NCBI GenBank assembly: GCA_046294815.1
Contig: JBKBOJ010000038.1
Location: 1-30,788, forward strand
Length of the DNA: 30,788 nt
Direction of reading: 5' to 3'
Source: Pelomonas sp046294815
GTDB taxonomy: Bacteria > Pseudomonadota > Gammaproteobacteria > Burkholderiales > Burkholderiaceae_C
In this document: piece by piece, positions 23,605 to 30,788 of the stretch
How positions within the stretch are numbered: position 1 is the stretch's first letter
How the letters are laid out: each line of letters opens with the position of its first letter
Program-made: the position numbers and the translations under genes
Notes under the pieces: model-generated
What the model was told of the DNA's origin: nothing
Seen by the model: the letters and a program-made list of their open reading frames with translations, nothing else
The model's database searches: none

Positions 23605-24455
23605 AGCCTCGTTTCATTCTCAAGCTCTCCTGCCCCGATCGCCCCGGCATCGTCCACGCCGTCACCGGTGTCTTGCTGCAGCAGGGCGGCAACATCCTCA
23701 CGTCGCACCAGCATGGCGACGCGGACCATGCGCGCTTCTTCATGCGCATCGAGTTCGAGGCGGCGGCCGATGAGGCCGCGCTGCAGGCCGCCTTCGCGCC
23801 GCTGGCCCAGGAGTTCGCGATGGACTGGGAGCTGGTGGCGCGCAGCCGCAAGACCCGCGTGCTGCTGCTGGTGTCCAAGCTGGGGCACTGCCTGAACGAC
23901 TTGCTGTTCCGCGTCCAGACCGGGCACCTCAACGTCGAGATCCCGGCCATCGTGTCCAATCACCGCGATTTCTACCAACTCGCGGCCTCGCACAACATTC
24001 CCTTTCACCACTTCCCGCTGCTGGGCGGCACCGCCGCGCAGAAGGCCGCGCAGGAGGCCAAGATCCGCGAGGTCATCGCCGACAACAAGATCGACCTGGT
24101 GGTGCTGGCGCGCTACATGCAGATCCTGTCGCCCGAGCTTTGCGCGGATTTGAGCGGCCGGGCCATCAACATCCACCACAGCTTCCTGCCCAGCTTCAAG
24201 GGTGCCAAGCCCTATCACCAGGCCTACGAACGCGGCGTCAAGCTCATCGGCGCCACGGCCCACTACGTGACCAGCGACCTGGACGAGGGCCCCATCATCG
24301 AGCAAGAGGTGGCCCGCATCGACCACAGCATGTCGCCCGAGCAGCTGGTGGGCATAGGCCGCGACATGGAATGCGTGGCGCTGGCGCGCGCCATCCAGTG
24401 GCATGCCGAGCACCGCGTGCTGCTGAACGGCAACCGCACGGTGGTGTTCCGCTGA
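23601..24455 (+). CDS. purU: Formyltetrahydrofolate deformylase
   Basis: The 284-residue product has an N-terminal ACT domain (RFILKLSCPDRPGIVHAVTGVLLQ, ~1-85) and a C-terminal formyltransferase fold with INIHHSFLPSFKGAKPYHQA (Asn190, His192) and SDLDEGPIIEQEV (Asp226/228). These are the catalytic Asn/His/Asp expected of PurU. The enzyme hydrolyses 10-formyl-THF to formate and THF, feeding formate-dependent purine synthesis and balancing one-carbon pools. The ACT domain is the likely Met/Gly sensor. It overlaps lolD by 4 nt, a pairing without an obvious functional reason, and lies 12 nt before tatD. Confidence 0.95.
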   Translation: MKPRFILKLSCPDRPGIVHAVTGVLLQQGGNILTSHQHGDADHARFFMRIEFEAAADEAALQAAFAPLAQEFAMDWELVARSRKTRVLLLVSKLGHCLNDLLFRVQTGHLNVEIPAIVSNHRDFYQLAASHNIPFHHFPLLGGTAAQKAAQEAKIREVIADNKIDLVVLARYMQILSPELCADLSGRAINIHHSFLPSFKGAKPYHQAYERGVKLIGATAHYVTSDLDEGPIIEQEVARIDHSMSPEQLVGIGRDMECVALARAIQWHAEHRVLLNGNRTVVFR

Positions 24456-24467
24456 CAGGGCGCGGCA

Positions 24468-25289
24468 GTGTGGATTGACACCCACTGCCATCTCGACGCG
24501 GCCGAGTTCCACGCCGACCGTGATGCGGTCGCCGCCCGGGCGCGCGCCGCGGGCGTCACGCGGATCGTGCTGCCGGCCGTCGAGGCGGCCAACTTCGACA
24601 GCGTGCGCCTGCTGGCGATCCGCCAGGGCTGGGCCTATGCGCTGGGCATCCATCCGCTCTACGTGATGCGCGCCGCCGCAGGCGATCTTGCGCTGTTGGC
24701 CGACGCGCTGGCCACCCATCACATCGACCCGCGGCTGGTGGCCGTCGGCGAAATTGGCCTGGACTTCTTCGTCGCCGGCTTGGACGCGGCCACGCAGCAG
24801 CGCTTCTACGTCGAGCAGCTCAGGCTCGCCCAGCGCTTCGGGCTGCCGGTCATCCTGCATGTGCGCCGCAGCGCCGACCAATTGCTGGCGGGCCTGCGCC
24901 GCGTGGGCTTCACGCACGGCGGTATTGCCCATGCGTTCAACGGCAGCGAGCAACAGGCGCGGGCCTTCCTGGACCTCGGCTTCAAGCTGGGCTTTGGCGG
25001 CACGCTGACCTTCGAGCGCGCGCTGCAGATCCGCCGCCTGGCCGCCACGCTGCCCGAGGACGCGCTGGTGTTGGAGACCGACGCGCCGGACATCCCGCCG
25101 CACTGGCTCTACAAGACGGCCGAGCAGCGCGCCGCGGGCGAGACCGCGCGCAACGAGCCGGCCGAGCTGCCGCGCATTGCCGTGAGCCTGGCGGCGTTGC
25201 GCGGCTGGACGCTGGCGCGCACGGCCGAGGTCACGGCCGCCAATGCACGCGCGGCCTTGCCGCGGCTGGGCCGCCTGGCGCCGGCATGA
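24468..25289 (+). CDS. tatD: TatD family metal-dependent hydrolase
   Basis: The 273-residue product starts at GTG 24468 with the metal-binding WIDTHCHLD (His6, His8). The other ligands follow: VGEIGLDFF (Glu95), ILHVRRS (His131), IAHAFNGS (His155) and ETDAPDIPP (Asp205). TatD enzymes are metal-dependent 3'-5' nucleases; some homologues act on D-aminoacyl-tRNA or other substrates. No ATG gives the full N-terminal motif, so the GTG start is needed. The stop overlaps the next start as ATGA. Confidence 0.9.
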   Translation: MWIDTHCHLDAAEFHADRDAVAARARAAGVTRIVLPAVEAANFDSVRLLAIRQGWAYALGIHPLYVMRAAAGDLALLADALATHHIDPRLVAVGEIGLDFFVAGLDAATQQRFYVEQLRLAQRFGLPVILHVRRSADQLLAGLRRVGFTHGGIAHAFNGSEQQARAFLDLGFKLGFGGTLTFERALQIRRLAATLPEDALVLETDAPDIPPHWLYKTAEQRAAGETARNEPAELPRIAVSLAALRGWTLARTAEVTAANARAALPRLGRLAPA

Positions 25290-25792
25290 GCATGCCGCCG
25301 CGCCTGGTGGGCCTGGCCCCGGTGTGGGACGCGCGGGCGCGGCTGCTGGTGCTGGGTAGCTTTCCCGGCTCAGCCTCGCTGCAGGCGGCGCAGTACTACG
25401 CCCATCCACGCAATGCCTTCTGGCCGGTGATGGCGGCGCTGCTGGAGCTGCAGGCGCTGCCAGGCATGGCTTACGAGGCGCGGCTGCAGGCCTTGCGCGA
25501 TGGAGGCTTGGCGCTGTGGGACGCCGTGGCCGAATGCCGACGCCAGGGCAGCCTGGATGCGGCCATCGAGGCGGCCGAGCCCAGCGATCTGGCCGGCCTC
25601 GTCGCGCGCCTGCCGGCGCTGCGCGCCATCGCCTGCAACGGCGCGCTGGCGCATCGGCAGACGCTGCTGGCCCTGCCTGCGCCCGGCGTGCCGGTGCTGC
25701 GCCTGCCCTCCACCAGTGCGGCGCATGCGGGCCTGCGCCTGGCTGACAAGATCGCCGCTTGGCGCGCGGCCCTGGTGCCGCACCTGCGCTGA
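25286..25792 (+). CDS. DNA-deoxyinosine glycosylase (UDG superfamily, Mug-like)
   Basis: The 168-residue product has the DNA-deoxyinosine glycosylase pattern: LVLGSFPGSASL, then QYYAHPRNAFWPVM (residues ~36-49, with the Asn of PRNAFW) and the C-terminal LPSTSAAHA loop that enters the DNA groove. Members of this branch remove hypoxanthine arising from adenine deamination. Length fits (~165-170). It overlaps tatD by 4 nt, forming a two-gene nuclease/repair unit. Confidence 0.88.
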   Translation: MSMPPRLVGLAPVWDARARLLVLGSFPGSASLQAAQYYAHPRNAFWPVMAALLELQALPGMAYEARLQALRDGGLALWDAVAECRRQGSLDAAIEAAEPSDLAGLVARLPALRAIACNGALAHRQTLLALPAPGVPVLRLPSTSAAHAGLRLADKIAAWRAALVPHLR

Positions 25793-25809
25793 CCTGGGAT
25801 GATGGCTGC

Positions 25810-26583
25810 ATGACATCCAAAGCCAAAAAATGGGCGCCTGCCACCCTGAGCGAGTTCGACGGCGTGCGCTACCTGCATCTGGACTCGATTTGGGTGCAGG
25901 GGGCCATGCGCATCCGCAAGCCCGACCAACTGGAGCTGGAGTACGTCCAGCGCATGTGCGCGTGGATGCTGTGGCGCGACCCGCCCGAGCTCGGCCAGGG
26001 CCATGCCGTGCAGCTGGGCCTCGGCGCGGCAGCGCTGACGCGCTTCTGCCACGGGCAGTTGAAGATGCGCACCACGGCGGTGGAGCTCAACCCGGAGGTC
26101 ATCGCGGCCTGCCGGCAGTGGTTCCGGCTGCCGGCAGACGACCCGCGGCTGGCCGTGGTCAACGCCGATGCCGGAGACTGGGTCCACGACGACGCTCATC
26201 TGCAGACCGTGGATGTGCTGAACGTGGACCTCTATGACCACGAGGCCGCTGGCCCGGTGCTGGACGACGAAGCCTTCTACGCCGCCTGCCGCGGCGTGCT
26301 CGCGCATGGCGGGCTGATGACGGTCAACCTGTTCGGCCGCAGTGCCAGCTTTGCGCGCAGCGCGCTGCGCATCGCGCGCGCCTTCGGCTCGGATCAGGTC
26401 TGGAGCCTGGCGCCCACCAAGGAGGGCAACACCGTGGTCGTGGCCGCCCGCGGCGTGCAGGTGCCGCACCGCGACGTGCTGGAGCAGCGCGCGGCTAACA
26501 TCGAATCGCGCTTCAAGCTGCCCGCGCGCAAATGGTTGCGCCTGGTGCGCCCGTTGCCGATGAGCATCCTCAACGCCCTCTGA
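25810..26583 (+). CDS. Spermidine synthase-like methyltransferase-fold protein
   Basis: The 257-residue product has the spermidine synthase Rossmann core without the N-terminal beta-hairpin domain: QLGLGAAALTRF in place of the glycine-rich IGGGDG, then TAVELNPEVIAACRQWF, VNADAGDWV and VLNVDLYDHEAAGPVLDDEAFY. The early segment MRIRKPDQLELEYVQRM resembles the region where amine substrate binds. The altered glycine-rich loop leaves polyamine synthesis uncertain. Similar proteins in this bacterial group are annotated spermidine synthase without proof. It starts 17 nt after the glycosylase and ends 12 nt before the GspE-type ATPase. Confidence 0.75.
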   Translation: MTSKAKKWAPATLSEFDGVRYLHLDSIWVQGAMRIRKPDQLELEYVQRMCAWMLWRDPPELGQGHAVQLGLGAAALTRFCHGQLKMRTTAVELNPEVIAACRQWFRLPADDPRLAVVNADAGDWVHDDAHLQTVDVLNVDLYDHEAAGPVLDDEAFYAACRGVLAHGGLMTVNLFGRSASFARSALRIARAFGSDQVWSLAPTKEGNTVVVAARGVQVPHRDVLEQRAANIESRFKLPARKWLRLVRPLPMSILNAL

Positions 26584-26595
26584 CCGCATCCCCCG

Positions 26596-28377
26596 ATGTC
26601 CACCAAGCCCAAGCCCCTGGCTCCCGCTGCCAAGTCCGATGGCCGCCTGGAATGGCGCACGCTGCTGAAGTGGCTGCTGGAGGACGGGCTCATCGACGAC
26701 GCCCAGTTCCAGCGCACCGAGCAGCGCTTGGGTGCAGGCGACAGCGCCCTGCACCCGCTGGTGCGGCTAGGGCATGCGAACCTGGTGCAACTGGCCACCG
26801 GCAAGCCGCTGGATGTGGACGCGCTGACCGAATGGCTGGCCGTGCGCGCGCGGTTGCCGTATCTGCGTATCGATCCGCTCAAGGTCGACGTGGGCCGCGT
26901 AGGCGACGTGATGTCCATAGGCTATGCCGAGGCCAAGCGCTGCCTGCCGGTGCAGTTCGGTGTGAACGACGTGACCATCGCGACGTCCGAGCCCTTCGAC
27001 ATCGGCTGGGTGGCGCAGATCGAATCGCATGTGCGCAAGCCGGTCAAGCTGGTGGTGGCCAATCCGCTGGACATCGCGCGCTACACGACCGAGTTCTTCA
27101 CGCTGGCCCGCTCGGTGCGCGCCGCCACCAAGGCCGGCGAGCAGAGCCAGGTGGCCAGCTTCGAGCAGCTCGTGGAGCTTGGGCGCAGCAACAAGCAGCT
27201 GGACGCCAACGATCAGGGCGTGGTCCAGGTGGTCGACTGGCTGTGGCAGTACGCGTTCGATCAGCGCGCCAGCGACATCCACCTGGAGCCGCGCCGCGAA
27301 ATGGGCGTGATTCGCTTCCGCATCGACGGTGTGCTGCACACGGTCTACCAGTTGCCGTCGACGGTCATGAGCGCGATGACCTCGCGCATCAAGCTGCTGG
27401 GCCGCATGGACGTGGTCGAGAAGCGCCGCCCGCTGGACGGCCGCATCAAGACGCGCAACCCGGCCGGCGAGGAGGTCGAGATGCGGCTGTCCACCCTGCC
27501 CACGGCCTTTGGCGAGAAGATGGTCATGCGCATCTTCGACCCCGAGACGGCGGTCAAGGATCTGGCTTCGCTGGGCTTTAGCCAGCACGACTCCGAGCGC
27601 TGGGAGAGCCTGGTCAAGCAGCCGCACGGCATCATCCTCGTGACCGGCCCCACCGGTAGCGGCAAGACGACGACGCTGTATTCCACGCTCAAGCGCCTGG
27701 CGACGGACGAGGTCAACGTGACCACCATCGAAGACCCGATCGAGATGATCGAGCCGGCCTTCAATCAGACCCAGGTGCAGAACCAACTGGACTTCGGCTT
27801 CGCCGAGGGCCTGCGGGCGCTGATGCGCCAGGACCCAGACATCATCATGGTCGGTGAGATCCGCGACCTGGAAACGGCCGAGATGGCCATCCAGGCGGCG
27901 CTGACCGGCCACCTGGTTTTCAGCACGCTGCACACCAACGACTCGGTCTCCGCGATCACGCGGCTGCAGGATCTGGGCGTGCCCAACTACCTGATCAGCG
28001 CCACCGTTATCGGTGTGCTGGCTCAGCGACTGGTGCGCACGCTGTGCCCGCACTGCAAGCAGCCCGACCCGCTGGTCACGCGCGAAAGCCTCAACGAGCT
28101 GGTCAGGCATTGGCGCTTGGGCGGCGGTGTGAAGCCCTACAAGCCGGTGGGCTGCCTGGAATGCCGCAACACCGGCTTCCGCGGCCGTGCGGGCCTCTAT
28201 GAGTTGCTGACGCTGACCGAGGGCGTCAAGTCGTCAATGGACAATCTCGCCGCGCTGCGCCGCCAGGCCATGCAAGAAGGTCTGCGCCCGCTGCGGCTGG
28301 CCGGTGCGATGAAGGTGGCCGAAGGCGTGACCACCGTCGAGGAAGTGCTGCGCAGCACGCCGGCCTGGGAAGCATAG
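26596..28377 (+). CDS. GspE/PilB-family secretion ATPase (orphan)
   Basis: The 593-residue product has an N-terminal GspE/PilB-type domain (~40-160, with LPYLRIDPLKVDVG and AEAKRCLPVQFG) and a C-terminal hexameric ATPase. The Walker A motif is GPTGSGKTTT (351-360), the Asp box is TTIEDPIE, and the Walker B region is IIMVGEIRD (416-424). A His box (HLVFSTLHTND) and a tetracysteine zinc site (C484/C487, C520/C523) follow, the latter typical of GspE and PilB assembly ATPases. It should power assembly of a type II secretion pseudopilus or type IV-like pilus. No other secretion or pilus gene is in the window, so its partner system is elsewhere. Confidence 0.85.
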   Translation: MSTKPKPLAPAAKSDGRLEWRTLLKWLLEDGLIDDAQFQRTEQRLGAGDSALHPLVRLGHANLVQLATGKPLDVDALTEWLAVRARLPYLRIDPLKVDVGRVGDVMSIGYAEAKRCLPVQFGVNDVTIATSEPFDIGWVAQIESHVRKPVKLVVANPLDIARYTTEFFTLARSVRAATKAGEQSQVASFEQLVELGRSNKQLDANDQGVVQVVDWLWQYAFDQRASDIHLEPRREMGVIRFRIDGVLHTVYQLPSTVMSAMTSRIKLLGRMDVVEKRRPLDGRIKTRNPAGEEVEMRLSTLPTAFGEKMVMRIFDPETAVKDLASLGFSQHDSERWESLVKQPHGIILVTGPTGSGKTTTLYSTLKRLATDEVNVTTIEDPIEMIEPAFNQTQVQNQLDFGFAEGLRALMRQDPDIIMVGEIRDLETAEMAIQAALTGHLVFSTLHTNDSVSAITRLQDLGVPNYLISATVIGVLAQRLVRTLCPHCKQPDPLVTRESLNELVRHWRLGGGVKPYKPVGCLECRNTGFRGRAGLYELLTLTEGVKSSMDNLAALRRQAMQEGLRPLRLAGAMKVAEGVTTVEEVLRSTPAWEA

Positions 28378-28439
28378 GGCGCTCGCCTGTGCCCGCTACG
28401 TGTAATCCTCAGCCTGGCACCACCCCCCCGCTGACAGAA

Positions 28440-28470
28440 TCGCGACTCGCAGCCCGCGAGCCTTGTCGCG
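28440..28470 (+). promoter_or_regulatory. Nested hairpin in the tctB leader
   Basis: Within the 114-nt gap between the ATPase and tctB, CGCGAC pairs with GTCGCG, with TCGC/GCGA inside. The hairpin ends shortly before the AGGAGA ribosome-binding site of tctB. There is no T-run. It could be a leader structure of the tctBA unit; its significance is low without comparison. Confidence 0.2.
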
Positions 28471-28491
28471 GGGCGCAGGAGACAACACACG

Positions 28492-28956
28492 ATGAAAATC
28501 AAGAGTCAGCGGGACTTCTGGTCCGGCCTGCTATTCCTCGCCACGGGACTGGGATTTGCGTGGGGAGCGACCGAATACTCCTTCGGCACCTCTGCCCAGC
28601 CCGGTCCAGGCTACTTTCCGTTCGGGTTGGGTGTGCTGCTCGCCCTTCTGGGCGCGCTGGTGTTGTTCAAGGCGTTGACGCTGGAGTCCGAGGGGGGCGA
28701 CCCCATCGGCAAGATCGCCTGGCGGCCGTTGCTGATCATCGTGGCGGCGATCACGTTGTTCGGCCTAGCGCTGCCGCGCTTGGGGCTGGCGATCACGCTG
28801 CCGCTGACCATCATCCTGGCCTCGCTGGCCGGACAGGAATTCCGCCTGCGTGATGTGCTGATCAACTGTGTGGTGCTGACTGTCGGCAGTTGGGCGCTCT
28901 TCATCCTGGGGCTGAAGCTGACCATTCCGCTCTGGCCCAGCTATCTCAACGGCTGA
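28492..28956 (+). CDS. tctB: Tripartite tricarboxylate transporter, small membrane subunit TctB
   Basis: The 154-residue product has four membrane helices and the family-typical opening (FWSGLLFLATGLGFAWGA, then GPGYFPFGLGVLLALLG). The helices lie near 12-28, 42-60, 77-110 and 122-147. TctB is the small partner of the TctA channel in TTT transporters, which import carboxylates captured by a periplasmic TctC protein. An AGGAGA lies about 10 nt before the ATG. It is 8 nt ahead of tctA and no tctC is present. Confidence 0.9.
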   Translation: MKIKSQRDFWSGLLFLATGLGFAWGATEYSFGTSAQPGPGYFPFGLGVLLALLGALVLFKALTLESEGGDPIGKIAWRPLLIIVAAITLFGLALPRLGLAITLPLTIILASLAGQEFRLRDVLINCVVLTVGSWALFILGLKLTIPLWPSYLNG

Positions 28957-28964
28957 GGACGCAC

Positions 28965-30476
28965 ATGGACCTGCTGAACAACCTCGGGCTGGGCCTGCAG
29001 ACCGCGCTGAGCCTGCAAAACCTCTTCTACGCCTTCTTCGGTGCGGTGCTGGGCACGCTGATCGGCGTGCTGCCTGGGCTTGGCCCGGTGGCGACCATCG
29101 CCATGCTGCTGCCGTCGGTCTACACGCTAGACGCGACGCCCGCACTCATCATGCTGGCTGGCATTTACTACGGTGCGCAGTACGGCGGCTCAACCACTGC
29201 CATTCTGATCAACGTGCCGGGCGAGTCGAGTTCGGTGGTGACCGCCATCGACGGCTACCAGATGGCGCGCCAAGGTCGCGCCGGCGCCGCGCTGGCAGCG
29301 GCAGGGCTGGGCAGCTTCTTTGCCGGCTGCGTGGGCACCATCATCATCGCGGCCTTCGCGCCGCCGCTGACCGAGCTGGCCTTCAAGTTCGGCTCGGCCG
29401 AATACTTTTCGCTGATGGTGCTGGGCTTGGTGGGGGCGGTGGTGCTGGCGTCCGGCTCGCTGCTGAAAGCCATTGCGATGATCGTGCTGGGCCTGCTGTT
29501 GGGGCAGATCAACACCGACGTCATCACCGGCACGGCGCGCTTCTCCTTCGACGTGCCAGAGCTGACCGACGGTATCGGCTTCGTCGTCATCGCGATGGGC
29601 GTGTTCGGCTTTGGCGAGATCATTGCCAACCTCGGCCAACCCGCCGAACAGCGCGAGGTCTTCACGAAAGAGGTCAAGGGGCTTTGGCCCACCCGCGAGG
29701 ATTTCCAGGACGCCTGGCCCGCAGTCCTGCGCGGCACCGCGCTGGGTTCCGTGCTTGGCGTGCTGCCCGGCGGGGGCGCGCTGCTGGCCTCGTTTGCGTC
29801 CTACACCTTGGAGAAGAAGGTCACGCGGAACCCCCGCGTCCCATTCGGCAAGGGCGCCATACAGGGCGTGGCAGGTCCGGAGAGCGCCAACAATGCTGGC
29901 GCCCAGACCAGCTTCATTCCCATGCTGACCTTGGGCATCCCGCCCAACGCGGTAATGGCGCTGATGGTCGGTGCGATGACGATCAAAGGCATTCAGCCCG
30001 GCCCGCAGGTGATGACGAGCAATCCGGAACTGTTCTGGGGCCTGATCGCCTCGATGTGGTTGGGCAACCTGATGCTGATCGTGCTGAACCTGCCGCTGAT
30101 CGGTATCTGGATCAAGCTGCTGACGGTGCCCTACAGGTTCCTGTTCCCGGCCATTGTGGTGTTCTGCTGCATCGGCACCTACTCGCTGAACAACAACAAC
30201 TTCGACGTCTTCCTGACAGCCGGTTTTGCGTTGCTGGGCTATGCCTTCTACAAACTGAGCTGCGAACCCGCGCCGCTGCTGTTGGGTTTCATCCTAGGCC
30301 CCATGATGGAAGAGAACCTGCGCCGTGCGCTGCTGCTGGCTCGTGGTGACTGGAGCACCTTCCTGACGCGCCCCTTGTCTGCTGGCTTGCTGATTGCCGC
30401 GGCCTTGATGATCGTTGTCGTCATGCTCCCGTCGATCAAGAGCAAGCGGCAGGAGGCCTTCCAGGAAGAAGGATGA
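28965..30476 (+). CDS. tctA: Tripartite tricarboxylate transporter, large permease TctA
   Basis: The 503-residue product is a complete TctA permease with about 11-12 membrane helices and the family's two inverted half-motifs, GVLPGLGPVATIAMLLP near residue 28 and GVLPGGGALLASFASY near 263. Other hallmarks are YYGAQYGGSTTAILINVPGE, GPESANNAGAQTSFIPML, LGIPPNAVMALM and LLGFILGPMMEENLRRAL. It forms the transport channel with TctB, 8 nt upstream. The substrate depends on the absent TctC binding protein and cannot be assigned. It is the last gene before the promoter-rich 3' end of the window. Confidence 0.93.
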   Translation: MDLLNNLGLGLQTALSLQNLFYAFFGAVLGTLIGVLPGLGPVATIAMLLPSVYTLDATPALIMLAGIYYGAQYGGSTTAILINVPGESSSVVTAIDGYQMARQGRAGAALAAAGLGSFFAGCVGTIIIAAFAPPLTELAFKFGSAEYFSLMVLGLVGAVVLASGSLLKAIAMIVLGLLLGQINTDVITGTARFSFDVPELTDGIGFVVIAMGVFGFGEIIANLGQPAEQREVFTKEVKGLWPTREDFQDAWPAVLRGTALGSVLGVLPGGGALLASFASYTLEKKVTRNPRVPFGKGAIQGVAGPESANNAGAQTSFIPMLTLGIPPNAVMALMVGAMTIKGIQPGPQVMTSNPELFWGLIASMWLGNLMLIVLNLPLIGIWIKLLTVPYRFLFPAIVVFCCIGTYSLNNNNFDVFLTAGFALLGYAFYKLSCEPAPLLLGFILGPMMEENLRRALLLARGDWSTFLTRPLSAGLLIAAALMIVVVMLPSIKSKRQEAFQEEG

Positions 30477-30617
30477 CGGGAGTGACTGCCGCCTCTGATC
30501 ACGTATTGGCCAATGCGGAAGGCGGCCACGGTCCCGCATCATGCAGGTTCGCCAGGGTGCAGACGGCGCCCCAGGGACCCCGGGGAGCGCTGTGCATGCG
30601 AGCAGGGTGCGACGAGC
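30477..30617. other. Spacer after tctA with inverted repeats, no gene
   Basis: No coding region is supported. A 7-bp inverted repeat (GCCGCCT 30488-30494 and AGGCGGC 30520-30526) encloses a perfect 10-bp palindrome ATTGGCCAAT (30505-30514). There is no T-run, so it is not a clear intrinsic terminator for tctA. The central palindrome could be a protein-binding site. Confidence 0.3.
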
Positions 30618-30647
30618 TTGCAGCGCCCGAAATTCTTGTGCTACAGT
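30618..30647 (+). promoter_or_regulatory. Candidate sigma-70 promoter (P1) of a downstream stable-RNA operon
   Basis: TTGCAG at 30618-30623 and TACAGT at 30642-30647 are separated by 18 bp and match both consensus boxes reasonably. The leader that would follow lacks any ORF of note. It contains a GGCGA-GAGAG-TCGCC hairpin shortly before the second promoter, somewhat like boxB of antitermination sites. Confidence 0.4.
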
Positions 30648-30748
30648 AGCGGGCTTCGCTGATCACGGCGCTGCGCTAAAGCGCAATGCAAGATCGGTGG
30701 GGTGGCGATTGAGAGGTTGCCAAGGCGAGAGAGTCGCCAAGTGCTTAG

Positions 30749-30788
30749 AAAAATTTTTGAAAAGCGCTTGACGACAGCTGCGAAAGTA
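30749..30788 (+). promoter_or_regulatory. Candidate strong promoter (P2) with A/T-rich UP element, cut by the window end
   Basis: An AAAAATTTTTGAAAA tract, striking in so GC-rich a sequence, lies just upstream of TTGACG at 30768-30773. The -10 box, expected 17 bp on, falls beyond the last base. An UP element next to a near-consensus -35 box is what rRNA operon promoters show, and a tandem promoter arrangement with P1 fits this. An rRNA or tRNA operon probably begins just outside the window. Confidence 0.5.

Noticed and set aside
1..30788. Mobile elements, phage genes, CRISPR arrays, toxin-antitoxin or defence genes
   Set aside because: No transposase, integrase, Cas, terminase or toxin/antitoxin-like protein and no regularly spaced repeats were seen. 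Composition is uniform along the window.

Overview
The window is very GC-rich with dense, overlapping genes and strong third-position G/C bias. The gene content (a PuuD-type urate oxidase, the UraD-AllC fusion, TctA/TctB transport proteins and a PCu(A)C copper operon) points to a betaproteobacterium of the order Burkholderiales, probably near the Comamonadaceae or the Rubrivivax/Leptothrix/Roseateles group. This is judged from protein families and base composition, not from a database search. I see no transposase, integrase, phage gene, CRISPR array or tRNA.

Layout. (1) 1-3921: the 3' end of hutF (histidine catabolism); a converging pair encoding a TPR-like/GGDEF diguanylate cyclase and an asparaginase-II-family protein; and a divergent DUF429 gene. 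(2) 4025-6575: a two-gene polysaccharide cassette of a seven-bladed beta-propeller (BNR_4-type) lipoprotein and a GH105 unsaturated uronyl hydrolase lipoprotein, followed by a minus-strand metallophosphoesterase. (3) 7597-12745, all on the minus strand: a copper-type operon DUF2946 - TonB-dependent receptor - PepSY membrane protein - PCu(A)C chaperone, ending in a long untranslated tail with strong inverted repeats and a good intrinsic terminator. (4) 12822-20672: a urate catabolism divergon. On the minus strand are puuE, a UraD-AllC fusion and an M20 peptidase, each overlapping the next by a few bases. On the plus strand are uraH, xdhC, puuD and a glycerate 2-kinase. A perfect 12-bp palindrome sits at the exact midpoint between the two divergent start codons. 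(5) 20748-26583: an HDOD protein, lolC-lolD-purU, tatD, a DNA-deoxyinosine glycosylase and a spermidine-synthase-like gene, closely packed and mostly overlapping. (6) 26596-30476: a lone GspE/PilB-type ATPase, then tctB-tctA without tctC. (7) 30477-30788: non-coding, with promoter-like elements that look like the upstream region of a stable-RNA (probably rRNA) operon beginning just outside the window.

How the genes work together. The purine block covers urate to ureidoglycine: PuuD makes 5-hydroxyisourate, UraH makes OHCU, the UraD half makes S-allantoin, PuuE makes allantoate, and the AllC half releases ammonia and CO2. Glycerate kinase, overlapping puuD by 4 nt, can return glyoxylate-derived carbon to central metabolism. 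XdhC matures xanthine dehydrogenase, whose subunits are not in the window. The copper block reads as outer-membrane import plus periplasmic delivery. The beta-propeller/GH105 pair reads as cleavage of a rhamnose- and uronate-containing polysaccharide or glycan followed by removal of the unsaturated uronate.
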